Source of the DNA: Drouetiella sp036703255
GTDB lineage: Bacteria; Cyanobacteriota; Cyanobacteriia; Elainellales; Elainellaceae
Length of the DNA stretch: 64,000 bases
Reading direction: 5' to 3'
Assembly (NCBI GenBank): GCA_036703255.1
Contig: DATNPL010000181.1
Location: 1-64,000, forward strand
Numbering within the stretch: the stretch's first letter is position 1; the number at the start of each line of letters is the position of its first letter. The position numbers and the translations under genes were made by a program. Below are positions 9,226 through 17,337 of this stretch, piece after piece. Under the pieces are notes generated by a model, which had not been told where the DNA came from, made no database searches, and saw only the letters and a list, made by a program, of their open reading frames with translations.

Positions 9226-9864
9226 ATGGATATTTTTGCACAAGCTTATGCCTATGCAGTCAGCAACTGGACTGAACTGCTAACGGCACTGCGCCAGCAT
9301 CTGGTGTTGGTGCTGGTTCCTCTGGCGATCGGTCTACTGGTTGGCTTACCGCTAGGGTTGTGGAGTGCCCGATCGCGCTTAGCCTCTATGGTGCTAATCA
9401 ACGGGTTCAACGCCCTGCGCGTGATTCCCAGCTTGGCGGTTTTGTTTCTGGCAATTCCCTATTTTGGGTTGAGCTTTCAGTCAGCAGCGATCGCGCTGAC
9501 CTTGTTGGTGATGCCGCCCATCTTGATCAACACAGATGTTGCCTTTCGCACTATCGATCCGATGACCCGCGAGGCGGCTTTTGGCATGGGCATGAGTCCG
9601 GGTCAGGTTTTGCGCCAAGTTGAAATTCCGCTGGCGCTGCCCGTCGTCATTGCCGGAGTCAAGATTGCCTTGGTCGAAGTGATTGCCAGTGCAACTCTGG
9701 CGGCTTTTATTGGCGCAGGCGGCTTGGGCAGTTTCATCGTGCGAGGGTTTTCCCTATACGACAACGCCATTCTGCTAGTAGGAGCGATTCCGGTAGCCCT
9801 GTTAGCGCTGTTAGCTGAGGTGAGTTTGAATGCGGTACAGCGATCGCTCCAGCCGCCCAGGTAG
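9226..9864 (+). CDS. ABC transporter permease, OpuB/ProW-like
   Basis: The 212-residue protein is a typical inner-membrane permease of the glycine betaine/choline/proline type, with several hydrophobic helices. The coupling-loop region reads EAAFGMGMSPGQVLRQVEIPLALPVVIAG, a good match to binding-protein-dependent permeases. ATG 9226 is preferred to the GTG at 9214 because GGAG lies six bases before it. The nearest gene (9944-10603) encodes a second permease in the opposite direction. No ATPase or substrate-binding protein is adjacent, so these must be supplied from elsewhere if the transporter works. Confidence 0.9.
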   Translation: MDIFAQAYAYAVSNWTELLTALRQHLVLVLVPLAIGLLVGLPLGLWSARSRLASMVLINGFNALRVIPSLAVLFLAIPYFGLSFQSAAIALTLLVMPPILINTDVAFRTIDPMTREAAFGMGMSPGQVLRQVEIPLALPVVIAGVKIALVEVIASATLAAFIGAGGLGSFIVRGFSLYDNAILLVGAIPVALLALLAEVSLNAVQRSLQPPR

Positions 9865-9893
9865 ATTGGCGAGCGCAAATTAATTTCGCAAAC

Positions 9894-9930
9894 GAGATTT
9901 TAGGCTGCGCGTAGCGCAGCCTAAAATCTC
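9894..9930. terminator. Stem-loop between convergent permeases
   Basis: Perfect 17-bp arms, 9894-9910 and 9914-9930, with a 3-base loop. The position between two gene ends suits a two-way terminator. GCGCAAATTA just upstream (9873-9882) resembles the ends of the hairpin repeat family, so this may be a repeat used as a terminator. Confidence 0.6.
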
Positions 9931-9943
9931 AAAAGCTAAGAGG

Positions 9944-10603
9944 CTAAATCTGCTGCAACCGTTTTGCAGAAATGTGGCGTACTCGCCTTGCCGGATTGGC
10001 CACCCACTCTAGCGCCAGCAGCGCTCCGTTGACGAGGAAGGCCAGCAGCGCTACGGCGATCGCCCCTGCCCAAATTTTGTCATAGCGCCCCGATTGAGCA
10101 ATGCCGTCAAACAGCAAGGTCCCCAATCCGCCTGCCCCAAACTTTGCGCCGATCGTGGCAATGGCGATCGCCACCACAGCCGCTACTCGCAAGCTTGCTA
10201 GAAAAATCGCCAGAATTAGCGGTACCTGCACCTGCCACCAGCGCTGCCAGAGGTTCATCCCCATGCCTCTAGCGGCCTCCAAAACGGCGGGAGCGATCGA
10301 TTGCAGACCAACAACCAATCCCCGCACCAAAATGACCTGCGTGTAAATCACCATCGCCACAATGACCGATCGCTGATTTAGCCCAAAAATGGGAACCAGC
10401 AAAATAATTAACGCCAGACTGGGCAGGGTATACAGCACACCCAAGGTACCCAGAATGGGGATATTGAGCCAGCGAAAGCGAAAGACCAGCAGAGCCAAAG
10501 GCAGTGCGACCAGCACGGCAATGACGAGCGTCAAGCTGGTCATTTGGAGATGTTCAAGAAGCAGCTTCCAGACAATTCCAGGATTCTTGAGGATGTAATT
10601 CAT
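9944..10603 (-). CDS. ABC transporter permease, OpuB/ProW-like
   Basis: A 219-residue inner-membrane permease of the same family as the convergent gene at 9226. The coupling-loop segment is LEAARGMGMNLWQRWWQVQVPLILAIFLASLR, and GAGGLGTLLFDGIAQ follows, as in OpuB/ProW proteins. The pair could form a heterodimeric osmolyte permease. Convergent transcription from separate promoters is unlike the usual opu operon with ATPase and binding protein. The substrate is not known. Confidence 0.9.
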   Translation of the reverse strand: MNYILKNPGIVWKLLLEHLQMTSLTLVIAVLVALPLALLVFRFRWLNIPILGTLGVLYTLPSLALIILLVPIFGLNQRSVIVAMVIYTQVILVRGLVVGLQSIAPAVLEAARGMGMNLWQRWWQVQVPLILAIFLASLRVAAVVAIAIATIGAKFGAGGLGTLLFDGIAQSGRYDKIWAGAIAVALLAFLVNGALLALEWVANPARRVRHISAKRLQQI

Positions 10604-10672
10604 GGTTTAAACTTACGCCTAAACCTCCAGAATTTCTACTGGGGCAAGAGCTGTGCTGACCTAACGACAAAA

Positions 10673-10732
10673 TTGATTTTAGGCATAAGGTCAATCAAAC
10701 TTTAAAATCCAAAAGCTAAAGCCTAAAATCAA
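10673..10732. repeat. Inverted repeat in the permease/ATP-grasp gap
   Basis: TTGATTTTAGGC at 10673-10684 is repeated inverted at 10721-10732, with 36 bases between. The arm GATTTTAGGC is also the arm of the stem-loop at 9894-9930, so the two structures share sequence and may have a common origin. Confidence 0.5.
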
Positions 10733-10869
10733 CCCCTTTGAGTTTCGTAGCTTAAGTTACAGTCAGGCAGTGATGCTAAAGACTATTCATAGGCAAGGCG
10801 CTTGCATTTTTTGACATAGGCGCTGATCCTGTAAGGTGAGACGTTAAAGGCTAGAAGTGAGGCTGCATC

Positions 10870-12339
10870 GTGCAATTTCAGCATTACGATCCCGGTGATT
10901 TCTATGATGAATTGTTTGCGGCAAAGGGAGAGCCTCGCCCCGAAGCAGCCTTGCTGATTGAGCGCATTAGCGGACTCAGCCTGGAGGAATTGCAGCAGCG
11001 ACGATATGCGGCTCAAAATGCCCTGTTCAAGCTAGGCGTCACCTTCAATGTCTATAGCGACAATGAGGGCACCGAGCGGATCTTTCCCTTCGATATCATT
11101 CCTCGGATTTTGCCCTCGCAGGAATGGGAGACGTTAGAACGAGGACTGAAGCAACGGATTCAAGCGCTCAACCTGTTTCTAGCCGATATTTACGGCGAGC
11201 AAAAAATTCTTAAAGACAATGTGATTCCGCGTGAGCTGGTCGAGTCAGCAACCGGATTTCTCCGGCCTTGCATCGGCCTGAAGCCGCCCCAAGGCATCTG
11301 GTGTCACATTACCGGAACAGATTTGGTGCGCGATCGCTCTGGCAACTGGTACGTTCTAGAAGACAACTTGCGCTGTCCGTCAGGCGTTTCCTATGTGTTG
11401 GAAAATCGGCGCGTCATGAAGACGACTTTCCCGCTCGTCTTCAACAAAATGTCGATTCGGCCTGTAGATGACTATGCCAGCAAGCTGTTGGAAACCTTGC
11501 TAAACCTGGCTCCGCCAGGGCTACCCGACCCAACGGTTGTGGTGCTGACCCCCGGAATCTATAACTCCGCCTACTTTGAGCATTCCTTTTTGGCGCAGCA
11601 AATGGGCGTAGAGCTGGTAGAAGGGCGAGATTTGACGATCGTTGATGGCTACCTGCAAATGCGCACCACTAAGGGGCTAAAGCGCGTTGATGTGGTCTAT
11701 CGCCGCATTGACGATGACTTTATCGATCCGCTGGCTTTCCGACCCGACTCGCTGCTGGGTATCCCAGGGCTGATGGAAGTCTACCGGGCTGGACGGGTGG
11801 CCTTGGCGAACGCCTTAGGCACAGGCGTTGCCGACGACAAGGTGATCTATGCCTATGTGCCTCAAATGATTAAGTATTATTTGGGCGAAGATCAGCTCTT
11901 GGCTAATGTGCCCACCTATCTCTGTTGGGAAGCCGATCAGCAGTCCCATGTGTTGGCTAACCTAGACCAGCTCGTCGTTAAATCAGCCGATGAGTCGGGG
12001 GGATATGGCATGTTAGTTGGGCCTCACGCCACGCAGGCAGAGCGAGAAGAGTTTGCCGGACGGATCAGAGCTAATCCCCGTAAGTACATTGCCCAGCCAA
12101 CGCTCAGCCTTTCTAGGGTGCCAACTTTGTTTGAAGATCACATTGATGGCTGCCATGTTGATTTACGGCCTTACATTCTCTACGGCAAAGAAATCTACAT
12201 TAATCCAGGCGGCTTGACGCGGGTGGCGCTGAAGAAAGGCTCTCTGGTCGTCAATTCTTCACAAGGGGGCGGCAGCAAAGATACCTGGGTGGTAGGTGAA
12301 GCGGGTCAAGACCAAAGTCAAGGCCAGAGCCAAAGCTAG
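10870..12339 (+). CDS. Circularly permuted ATP-grasp protein
   Basis: The 489-residue protein belongs to the circularly permuted ATP-grasp type 2 family (formerly DUF404/DUF407). Recognisable blocks are the YDPGDFYDELF N-terminus, YVLEDNLRCPSGVSYVLENR, VVKSADESGGYGMLVGPHAT and YINPGGLTRVALKKGSLVVNSSQGGGSKDTWV. These proteins are predicted amide/peptide ligases and are usually encoded next to an alpha-E protein, as here (12375). The start is GTG at 10870. The C-terminus ends in a Q/S-rich tail. The true substrate is unknown. Confidence 0.92.
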   Translation: MQFQHYDPGDFYDELFAAKGEPRPEAALLIERISGLSLEELQQRRYAAQNALFKLGVTFNVYSDNEGTERIFPFDIIPRILPSQEWETLERGLKQRIQALNLFLADIYGEQKILKDNVIPRELVESATGFLRPCIGLKPPQGIWCHITGTDLVRDRSGNWYVLEDNLRCPSGVSYVLENRRVMKTTFPLVFNKMSIRPVDDYASKLLETLLNLAPPGLPDPTVVVLTPGIYNSAYFEHSFLAQQMGVELVEGRDLTIVDGYLQMRTTKGLKRVDVVYRRIDDDFIDPLAFRPDSLLGIPGLMEVYRAGRVALANALGTGVADDKVIYAYVPQMIKYYLGEDQLLANVPTYLCWEADQQSHVLANLDQLVVKSADESGGYGMLVGPHATQAEREEFAGRIRANPRKYIAQPTLSLSRVPTLFEDHIDGCHVDLRPYILYGKEIYINPGGLTRVALKKGSLVVNSSQGGGSKDTWVVGEAGQDQSQGQSQS

Positions 12340-12374
12340 TTTCTATTTTCTTCTATCCTTGTATTCTGAAATCT

Positions 12375-13331
12375 ATGCTCAGTCGTGTTGCAAACTCTAT
12401 CTATTGGCTCAATCGCTATGTGGAACGGGCAGAAAATATTGCTCGATTCGTTGATGTCAATTTAAACCTGCTGCTGGACTCGCCCACCGTCATGACCCAG
12501 CAGTGGGAACCGCTCGTGGCAACCACAGGCGATCGCCCCCTGTTTAAATCTCGCTATGGCGAAGCAACCGCCGATAGCGTTATCCAGTTTTTGACGTTCG
12601 ATCAAGAATATCCCAACTCGATTTTGTCTTGCCTCACGGCTGCCCGCGAAAATGCGCGATCGGTGCGCGAAATCATTTCCTCAGAAATGTGGGAGCAGGT
12701 TAACCTGTTTTATCTGATGGTCAAAGAGGCTTCGCAGCAGCAGCATCTTACCTTGACGCAGTTGCCCAGCTTTTTTGCAGAAGTCAAAACCGCCAGCCAC
12801 CTGTTTGCAGGCGTGATGGATGCCACCATGTCTCACAATGAGGGCTGGAATTTTGGGCGCGTCGGACGGCTGCTAGAACGTGCCGACAAAACAGCGCGGA
12901 TTTTGGATGTGAAATATTTCATTTTGCTGCCTTCTCCTAGCGATGTGGGAACAGCATTGGATGAACTGCAATGGATTGCTCTATTGAAGTCAGCTAGCGG
13001 CTACGAAATGTACCGCAAGCGGCAGCGGTTGATTAGCCCAGAAGGAATCGCCAATTACCTGATCTTGGATCGAGAATTTCCCCGATCGATCGCCTATTGC
13101 CTGCTGCAAGCGGAGCGAGCGATGCATGAAATTAGCAGCACAACGCTAGGAAGCTGGAACAATTCGGCAGAGCGATCGCTGGGCAAAGTGCGATCGGAGC
13201 TGGATTTCATTACGATCGAAGAAATCGTACAGCAAGGGCTGCATGAATTCCTCGACCACATCCAAACGCAGCTCAACTGCGTCGGGGCATCGATCTTTGA
13301 GACTTTTTTTGCACTAGAGCCAGTGGGCTGA
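12375..13331 (+). CDS. Alpha-E domain protein (DUF403)
   Basis: This 318-residue, mostly helical protein begins MLSRVANSIYWLNRYVERAENIARFVDVN, the hallmark of the alpha-E (DUF403) family. It follows the ATP-grasp gene after 35 bases on the same strand, so the two are probably co-transcribed and act together. In many bacteria the set also contains a transglutaminase-like protease gene, which is missing here. Comparative genomics has predicted a peptide-tagging or peptide-synthesis role for such sets; this has not been shown for this organism. Confidence 0.92.
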   Translation: MLSRVANSIYWLNRYVERAENIARFVDVNLNLLLDSPTVMTQQWEPLVATTGDRPLFKSRYGEATADSVIQFLTFDQEYPNSILSCLTAARENARSVREIISSEMWEQVNLFYLMVKEASQQQHLTLTQLPSFFAEVKTASHLFAGVMDATMSHNEGWNFGRVGRLLERADKTARILDVKYFILLPSPSDVGTALDELQWIALLKSASGYEMYRKRQRLISPEGIANYLILDREFPRSIAYCLLQAERAMHEISSTTLGSWNNSAERSLGKVRSELDFITIEEIVQQGLHEFLDHIQTQLNCVGASIFETFFALEPVG

Positions 13332-13364
13332 TTCTAAAGATGCGCCAATGCGTTAACCTGCGAT

Positions 13365-13397
13365 AGTTTTTGGGAAGCGCAGCACTTCCCAAAAACT
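13365..13397 (+). terminator. Stem-loop after the ATP-grasp/alpha-E pair
   Basis: Arms AGTTTTTGGGAAG (13365-13377) and CTTCCCAAAAACT (13385-13397) with a 7-base loop. It lies 33 bases after the alpha-E stop and is the likely end of that transcript, although no long T run follows. Confidence 0.55.
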
Positions 13398-13436
13398 GAT
13401 AGAGAACGCTTTTTGCCTCTCTGATCACACCCTCGT

Positions 13437-13565
13437 CAGATCGTGAATTAGGGTTTTGTGGCGCGCGGAGCGCGCCAAAAAACCCTAAAAGCTGGATTTC
13501 AAAGGCGCTTTGCGCCTTTGAAATCCAGCTTTTAGATTAATGAGCGAGCACTTACGATCTACTGA
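13437..13565 (-). repeat. Double-hairpin MITE-like element, copy 2
   Basis: It contains the same two modules as the 3.7 kb copy in the same order. The first is an imperfect palindrome at 13448-13487. The second hairpin (arms within 13484-13534) is nearly identical in sequence to that at 3751-3799. The left edge CAGATCGTGAATTAG and the right edge TTACGATCTACTGAA are inexact inverted versions of each other and resemble the termini of the 20.9 kb copy. Confidence 0.7.
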
Positions 13566-13633
13566 AGATAGGGAACATGGAGAGCAAGGGTTGAAAAGTG
13601 GGAATGTCTAATGAACTGCGTCAAGGTAGCTAA

Positions 13634-15154
13634 CTAAATCAATTTGCTCAATTCAGGAATAGCTTGAAGCTGCGGCGTGAGCGGATTGAGGTTCTGGCCG
13701 TACACAGTGAACCCATTGCCTGAAAACTGAGTGGTAATCAACTTGTCCATTAAGCCGTTTGCCTGCACTACCGTATCGGTTTCTAGGAAGGCAACCACAT
13801 CTTCTGAACTCCCTGTTTTATAGATGGCAACACCGGGCACATCCCGCAGGCCATCTTTAATGCCTAAATCTGTATGGGTGCGGACGGACATACTGTAATT
13901 TTGATCGCTGCCCAAGATCAGCGAATCTTCACCTGCTTGGAAGTCTTCAATCCAGGCCAAGTCATTCCATCCACCTTTGGGGGGTTGAAATGCTTGGGCA
14001 ATGGAAATGGCAGTGCTGATGGCTTGAAAGGCTAGACCAACTGAAGCGAGTGCAGTCCCATTCGCACCCGTAAATTTGCCAACAACATCTATCACCTTTG
14101 CCATAATTTTGGTGCCTTCATTGACACTCGTCATAATTTGCGAAGCGGTCGCTTGGTTGGCGACATCTGTGTTGCCTGCCAGTAAGAATGCATCGCTATT
14201 GCTGCCGCCGATCAATATATCTCGATTGGTACCCCCGGCGTAATCGCTACCTGCAAATAAGATATCGTTGCCTGCATCACCGTAGAGTGTATCCTGCGTA
14301 TATTTATTGCCAATCACGTAATCATCGCCGTTACCGCCTTTGATGGTGTGGGTACCGCTAACTTCATAATTTCCGCTTCTGGCTTTAGACTGTCCTGCCC
14401 GCAGAATATCATTGCCATCTTGTCCATCAATTATGTCGGAACCTGCTTCGCCATTAATATTATCGTTGCCGCTACCGCCATTTAGCGTATCGGCATTATC
14501 TCCTCCAATGATCTGATCATTGCCTGAGCCACCGTCTATAAAGTCATTGCCATCATCTCCATCGATCGTATCGTTACCGTCCTCACCATAAAGAGAGTCA
14601 TTACCCATTTCAGAGTTTGTAGCAATCCCTGGACTGGGTACTTCATGACCCCCGATCGTATCATCGCCAGCACCGCCATAAACGATATCATCGTCTCCTG
14701 TACCGCGAAGGGTATCATTGCCGCTTCTGCCATACAGCGTGTCATTGCCGTTACCCCCGTTCAGATAATCATTGCCGTTACCCCCATCCAGCATGTCGTT
14801 ATCCCAGATCCCATGCAGGTTGTCGTTGCCATCACCGCCATACAAACTATCGTTACCAAAGGAGCCATCAAGATGGTCATCGCCAGCGTCGCCATGCACC
14901 GTGTCATTGCCAATTGAACCGTAGAGTTTATCATTGCCATTACCGCCTGAGATCCAATCATGGTCTAAGGAACCATCGACCCAATCGTTGCCATCGCCAG
15001 CGTAAATCGTATCGTTCCATCGGCCACCGTGAATGATATCGTCTCCGCCCAGAGCTTGTACCGTGTTGTGGTAGTCAAAGAGCCAGAACCAACCATTCCA
15101 GAAATAGCCTTCAGCAAAGAGTGTTTCGCCGTTGTTGCTGCCAGTTCTCGTCAT
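13634..15154 (-). CDS. RTX-type calcium-binding repeat protein
   Basis: From ATG 15154 (GAGG eight bases upstream) the protein has 506 residues. After a tryptophan-rich start (YFWNGWFWLFDYHN) come over twenty GGxGxD-type nonapeptides to about residue 330. These form calcium-binding beta-rolls in exported RTX proteins. The remaining ~175 residues include a hydrophobic patch (LASVGLAFQAISTAISIAQAF) and no recognised toxin, protease or lipase motif. There is no N-terminal signal peptide, as expected for type I secretion, but no secretion genes are adjacent. A longer frame runs upstream to 15313 but lacks support. Confidence 0.88.
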   Translation of the reverse strand: MTRTGSNNGETLFAEGYFWNGWFWLFDYHNTVQALGGDDIIHGGRWNDTIYAGDGNDWVDGSLDHDWISGGNGNDKLYGSIGNDTVHGDAGDDHLDGSFGNDSLYGGDGNDNLHGIWDNDMLDGGNGNDYLNGGNGNDTLYGRSGNDTLRGTGDDDIVYGGAGDDTIGGHEVPSPGIATNSEMGNDSLYGEDGNDTIDGDDGNDFIDGGSGNDQIIGGDNADTLNGGSGNDNINGEAGSDIIDGQDGNDILRAGQSKARSGNYEVSGTHTIKGGNGDDYVIGNKYTQDTLYGDAGNDILFAGSDYAGGTNRDILIGGSNSDAFLLAGNTDVANQATASQIMTSVNEGTKIMAKVIDVVGKFTGANGTALASVGLAFQAISTAISIAQAFQPPKGGWNDLAWIEDFQAGEDSLILGSDQNYSMSVRTHTDLGIKDGLRDVPGVAIYKTGSSEDVVAFLETDTVVQANGLMDKLITTQFSGNGFTVYGQNLNPLTPQLQAIPELSKLI

Positions 15155-15258
15155 TGTTTTTTCCTCTTTTTTGTGTTGTGAGTTGTGTGTTTCACCTGAT
15201 GACTTAAAGGTACTGGCAGCGGTCAGGTATCCACATCGCGTAAATATCACGATCGCCC

Positions 15259-15289
15259 CATGACAAATGTCATGCGATAAAACATGACA
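15259..15289. promoter_or_regulatory. CATGACA inverted repeat upstream of the RTX gene
   Basis: CATGACA and TGTCATG form an inverted repeat with a 2-base spacer at 15259-15274, and a third CATGACA half-site is at 15283-15289. It lies about 105-135 bases upstream of the RTX start. The pattern suits a dimeric regulator site, but no regulator can be named. Confidence 0.4.
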
Positions 15290-15394
15290 AGATGAGCGTT
15301 CATCCCAAGACATTCTTGAAGGGTGTGCAACGCTGCGAAAATGCCTTGAATGACGCTCTCACCGAGGGACTATTGGCAATAAAAAACTACAGCG

Positions 15395-16444
15395 CTACAG
15401 AACCTCGCCTTCACAGTAGGCGTGCAGTAGATCAATGCAATGCGCGATCGCTCCCAGATGGGCAATCTCGTAACCATGTGTATTGTGGGTTGGAAAGCTG
15501 AGACAGGCAGCACGGGACACATGACCAAACTTCATGGCGATCGAGCCATCGCTGCCAAAGCCGCTAATGGTGGCAAGTTGAAGAGGAATGCCCTTCTGGG
15601 ATGCTGTTTGGCGAACTTTGCGGTTGAGATCTTCGTCGTATAGGCCGTAGCCATCTTGCGCTAGCAATACGGGTGTGATGCCCTCCTCGATCGGATATTC
15701 TGGCGACAGCGGACAAATTTCTAAGGCAATCAGCGCTTCCAAATGCTGGCGCTGGGTGAAATACATGGCTCCGATCGCGCCGACTTCCTCTTTAGCCGAT
15801 GCCAGCAAATAGACATCCACCGTGGGCTGTTTTAGGGTAGCGGCTAACTCTAGGAGAATGGCGATCGAGGCTTTGTTGTCTAGCGTGTAGCTCGCAATGT
15901 AATCCCTCATGCGAAACGGCAGCTTGCGGTGTTTGCCCACCACCATGCGCGTTCCCGGTCGCACCCCAGCCGACTCTAGCTCCTCAGCCGTGCATTTAGT
16001 CTCGATCCAGGCATCTTCCCAGCGCAAGGGCTGATCTTCTTGCTGCGCCTTTTGCGGGGACTCATGGGATACATGGCGAGAGCCAAAGCTGAGGATACCG
16101 CTGATGGTTTGCTGATCGCCCAAGAGATCGACAACACCCTCGCCATACACCCAAGGAAACGCGCCGCCCAGCTTGCGCACCTCCACCTTTCCCATATCGC
16201 CAACCCGCTTAACGATGCCGCCAATTTCATCTTTATGGGCCGTAATTGCGATCGCCCGACTGCCGTCACTCCCTGGAATTTTAGCGATCGCATTGCCCGC
16301 TGCATCAATCCAGGCCGAGATGCCCAAGGCCGCAAATTTGCCCAGAATGTACTGATCAACTTCTGTCTCGACACCGCTAGGAGAGTGACACAACACCAGT
16401 TCAGAGATAGTTTGAAAGAGGCGATCGTAGTTATGAAGAGACAT
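15395..16444 (-). CDS. M42 family metallopeptidase
   Basis: The 349-residue protein is a cytoplasmic M42-type aminopeptidase, which forms large tetrahedral assemblies with a two-metal centre. Metal and catalytic signatures are AITAHKDEIGG near the N-terminus, TLDNKASIAILLELA in the middle, AKEEVGAIGAMYFT, and a late histidine in FPTHNTHGYEIAHLGAI. It starts MSLHNYDRLFQTISELV, with the typical CHSPSGVETEVDQYI activation region. It is not in an operon. It is likely a peptide-recycling enzyme; older labels such as endoglucanase for this family are misleading. Confidence 0.9.
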   Translation of the reverse strand: MSLHNYDRLFQTISELVLCHSPSGVETEVDQYILGKFAALGISAWIDAAGNAIAKIPGSDGSRAIAITAHKDEIGGIVKRVGDMGKVEVRKLGGAFPWVYGEGVVDLLGDQQTISGILSFGSRHVSHESPQKAQQEDQPLRWEDAWIETKCTAEELESAGVRPGTRMVVGKHRKLPFRMRDYIASYTLDNKASIAILLELAATLKQPTVDVYLLASAKEEVGAIGAMYFTQRQHLEALIALEICPLSPEYPIEEGITPVLLAQDGYGLYDEDLNRKVRQTASQKGIPLQLATISGFGSDGSIAMKFGHVSRAACLSFPTHNTHGYEIAHLGAIAHCIDLLHAYCEGEVL

Positions 16445-16743
16445 AAATTAGAAAGAAGGAACTGCTTTGCCCCTCTGGTGAGTTTGGCGTTGCTGAATTT
16501 CTAGGTCTTTGCAGGTCCTTAGGAATGATGGACTCGGCAGACCGCTCCATTGAGGAGAAAACTCATCTCTGGATGCAGCGTGCTCATTCAAAGTGCAGCC
16601 TGGTTAAATAGCCTACGCCTATCAATAAAGAAAGATTCATACTTTTGTTAAGTAACGTCGAAAAATAGAGACAAGATATTGAATTTCATCAAAGCTTGCT
16701 AATAATCGGAAGTTAGCACACATTAACCTTGAGAAAACGCCTT

Positions 16744-17178
16744 ATGGGATTAAGCGATAAGATTAGCGATCAAGATATACAGGCGCATCTAGTAGCAGAT
16801 TGTGCCAAGTTGGTTGATGAACAGGTGGCCGCAAAAGGTGGCATTTCTGGGCTGGCCTTGAAAGCAGCATATGGCGTCGTTAAGGGTGTTGAGCCTAGCT
16901 ACATTCCGGGCGCGATCCAACGGCTTTTGCCTGAGGCGTTGGCAGCGCTCGACCCCATGTGGGATGAAGGGCTTCAGGCTGGTGATCCCGTTCAACATTT
17001 GATTCAGAATCGCTCTCGGACAGCCGACATGCTGCTCAATGTTACCGATGTCAAAATTGAGAGAGCCAGGAATGGCGCTGTGCGGGCTTCCTATAACAAG
17101 CTGCGCAAGTCAGTCAAAAATGACGTAGAAGAGGCGGTTCCAGGCTTGGCTAAGATTTTGGGAACTCACGTTCGGTAG
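16744..17178 (+). CDS. Conserved small protein, unknown function
   Basis: A 144-residue soluble protein starting MGLSDKISDQDIQAHLVADC. It looks like a mainly helical cyanobacterial protein of unknown function. No catalytic motif or membrane helix is visible. ATG 16744 is chosen over an in-frame TTG at 16729; only a weak GAG precedes it. It stands alone and is followed by a good terminator-like hairpin at 17260-17305. Confidence 0.7.
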   Translation: MGLSDKISDQDIQAHLVADCAKLVDEQVAAKGGISGLALKAAYGVVKGVEPSYIPGAIQRLLPEALAALDPMWDEGLQAGDPVQHLIQNRSRTADMLLNVTDVKIERARNGAVRASYNKLRKSVKNDVEEAVPGLAKILGTHVR

Positions 17179-17259
17179 GGCAACGCTTGCAGTCCAGCTT
17201 CCTTTGCCAATATTCACTCATTCAGCCCAGACCCAAGAGCCTCGCGCTTAAGCCTAATT

Positions 17260-17305
17260 AATATTCCCCTGAAAGCTTCGCTCTGCGGGCCTTCAGGGGA
17301 ATATT
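17260..17305 (+). terminator. Rho-independent terminator
   Basis: Arms AATATTCCCCTGAA (17260-17273) and TTCAGGGGAATATT (17292-17305), followed by three more T. It lies about 80 bases after the small protein gene and before the end of the convergent large gene, so it may serve both strands. Confidence 0.7.
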
Positions 17306-17337
17306 TTTCCAATCTGATTGCGTAGCGCTATGGGAGC

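Noticed and set aside
14536..14961. Long frames inside the RTX gene on both strands
   Set aside because: They mirror the GGxGxD repeat in other frames and give low-complexity products.
15155..15313. Upstream extension of the RTX protein
   Set aside because: The ATG at 15154 has a good ribosome binding site and the extension contains operator-like repeats.
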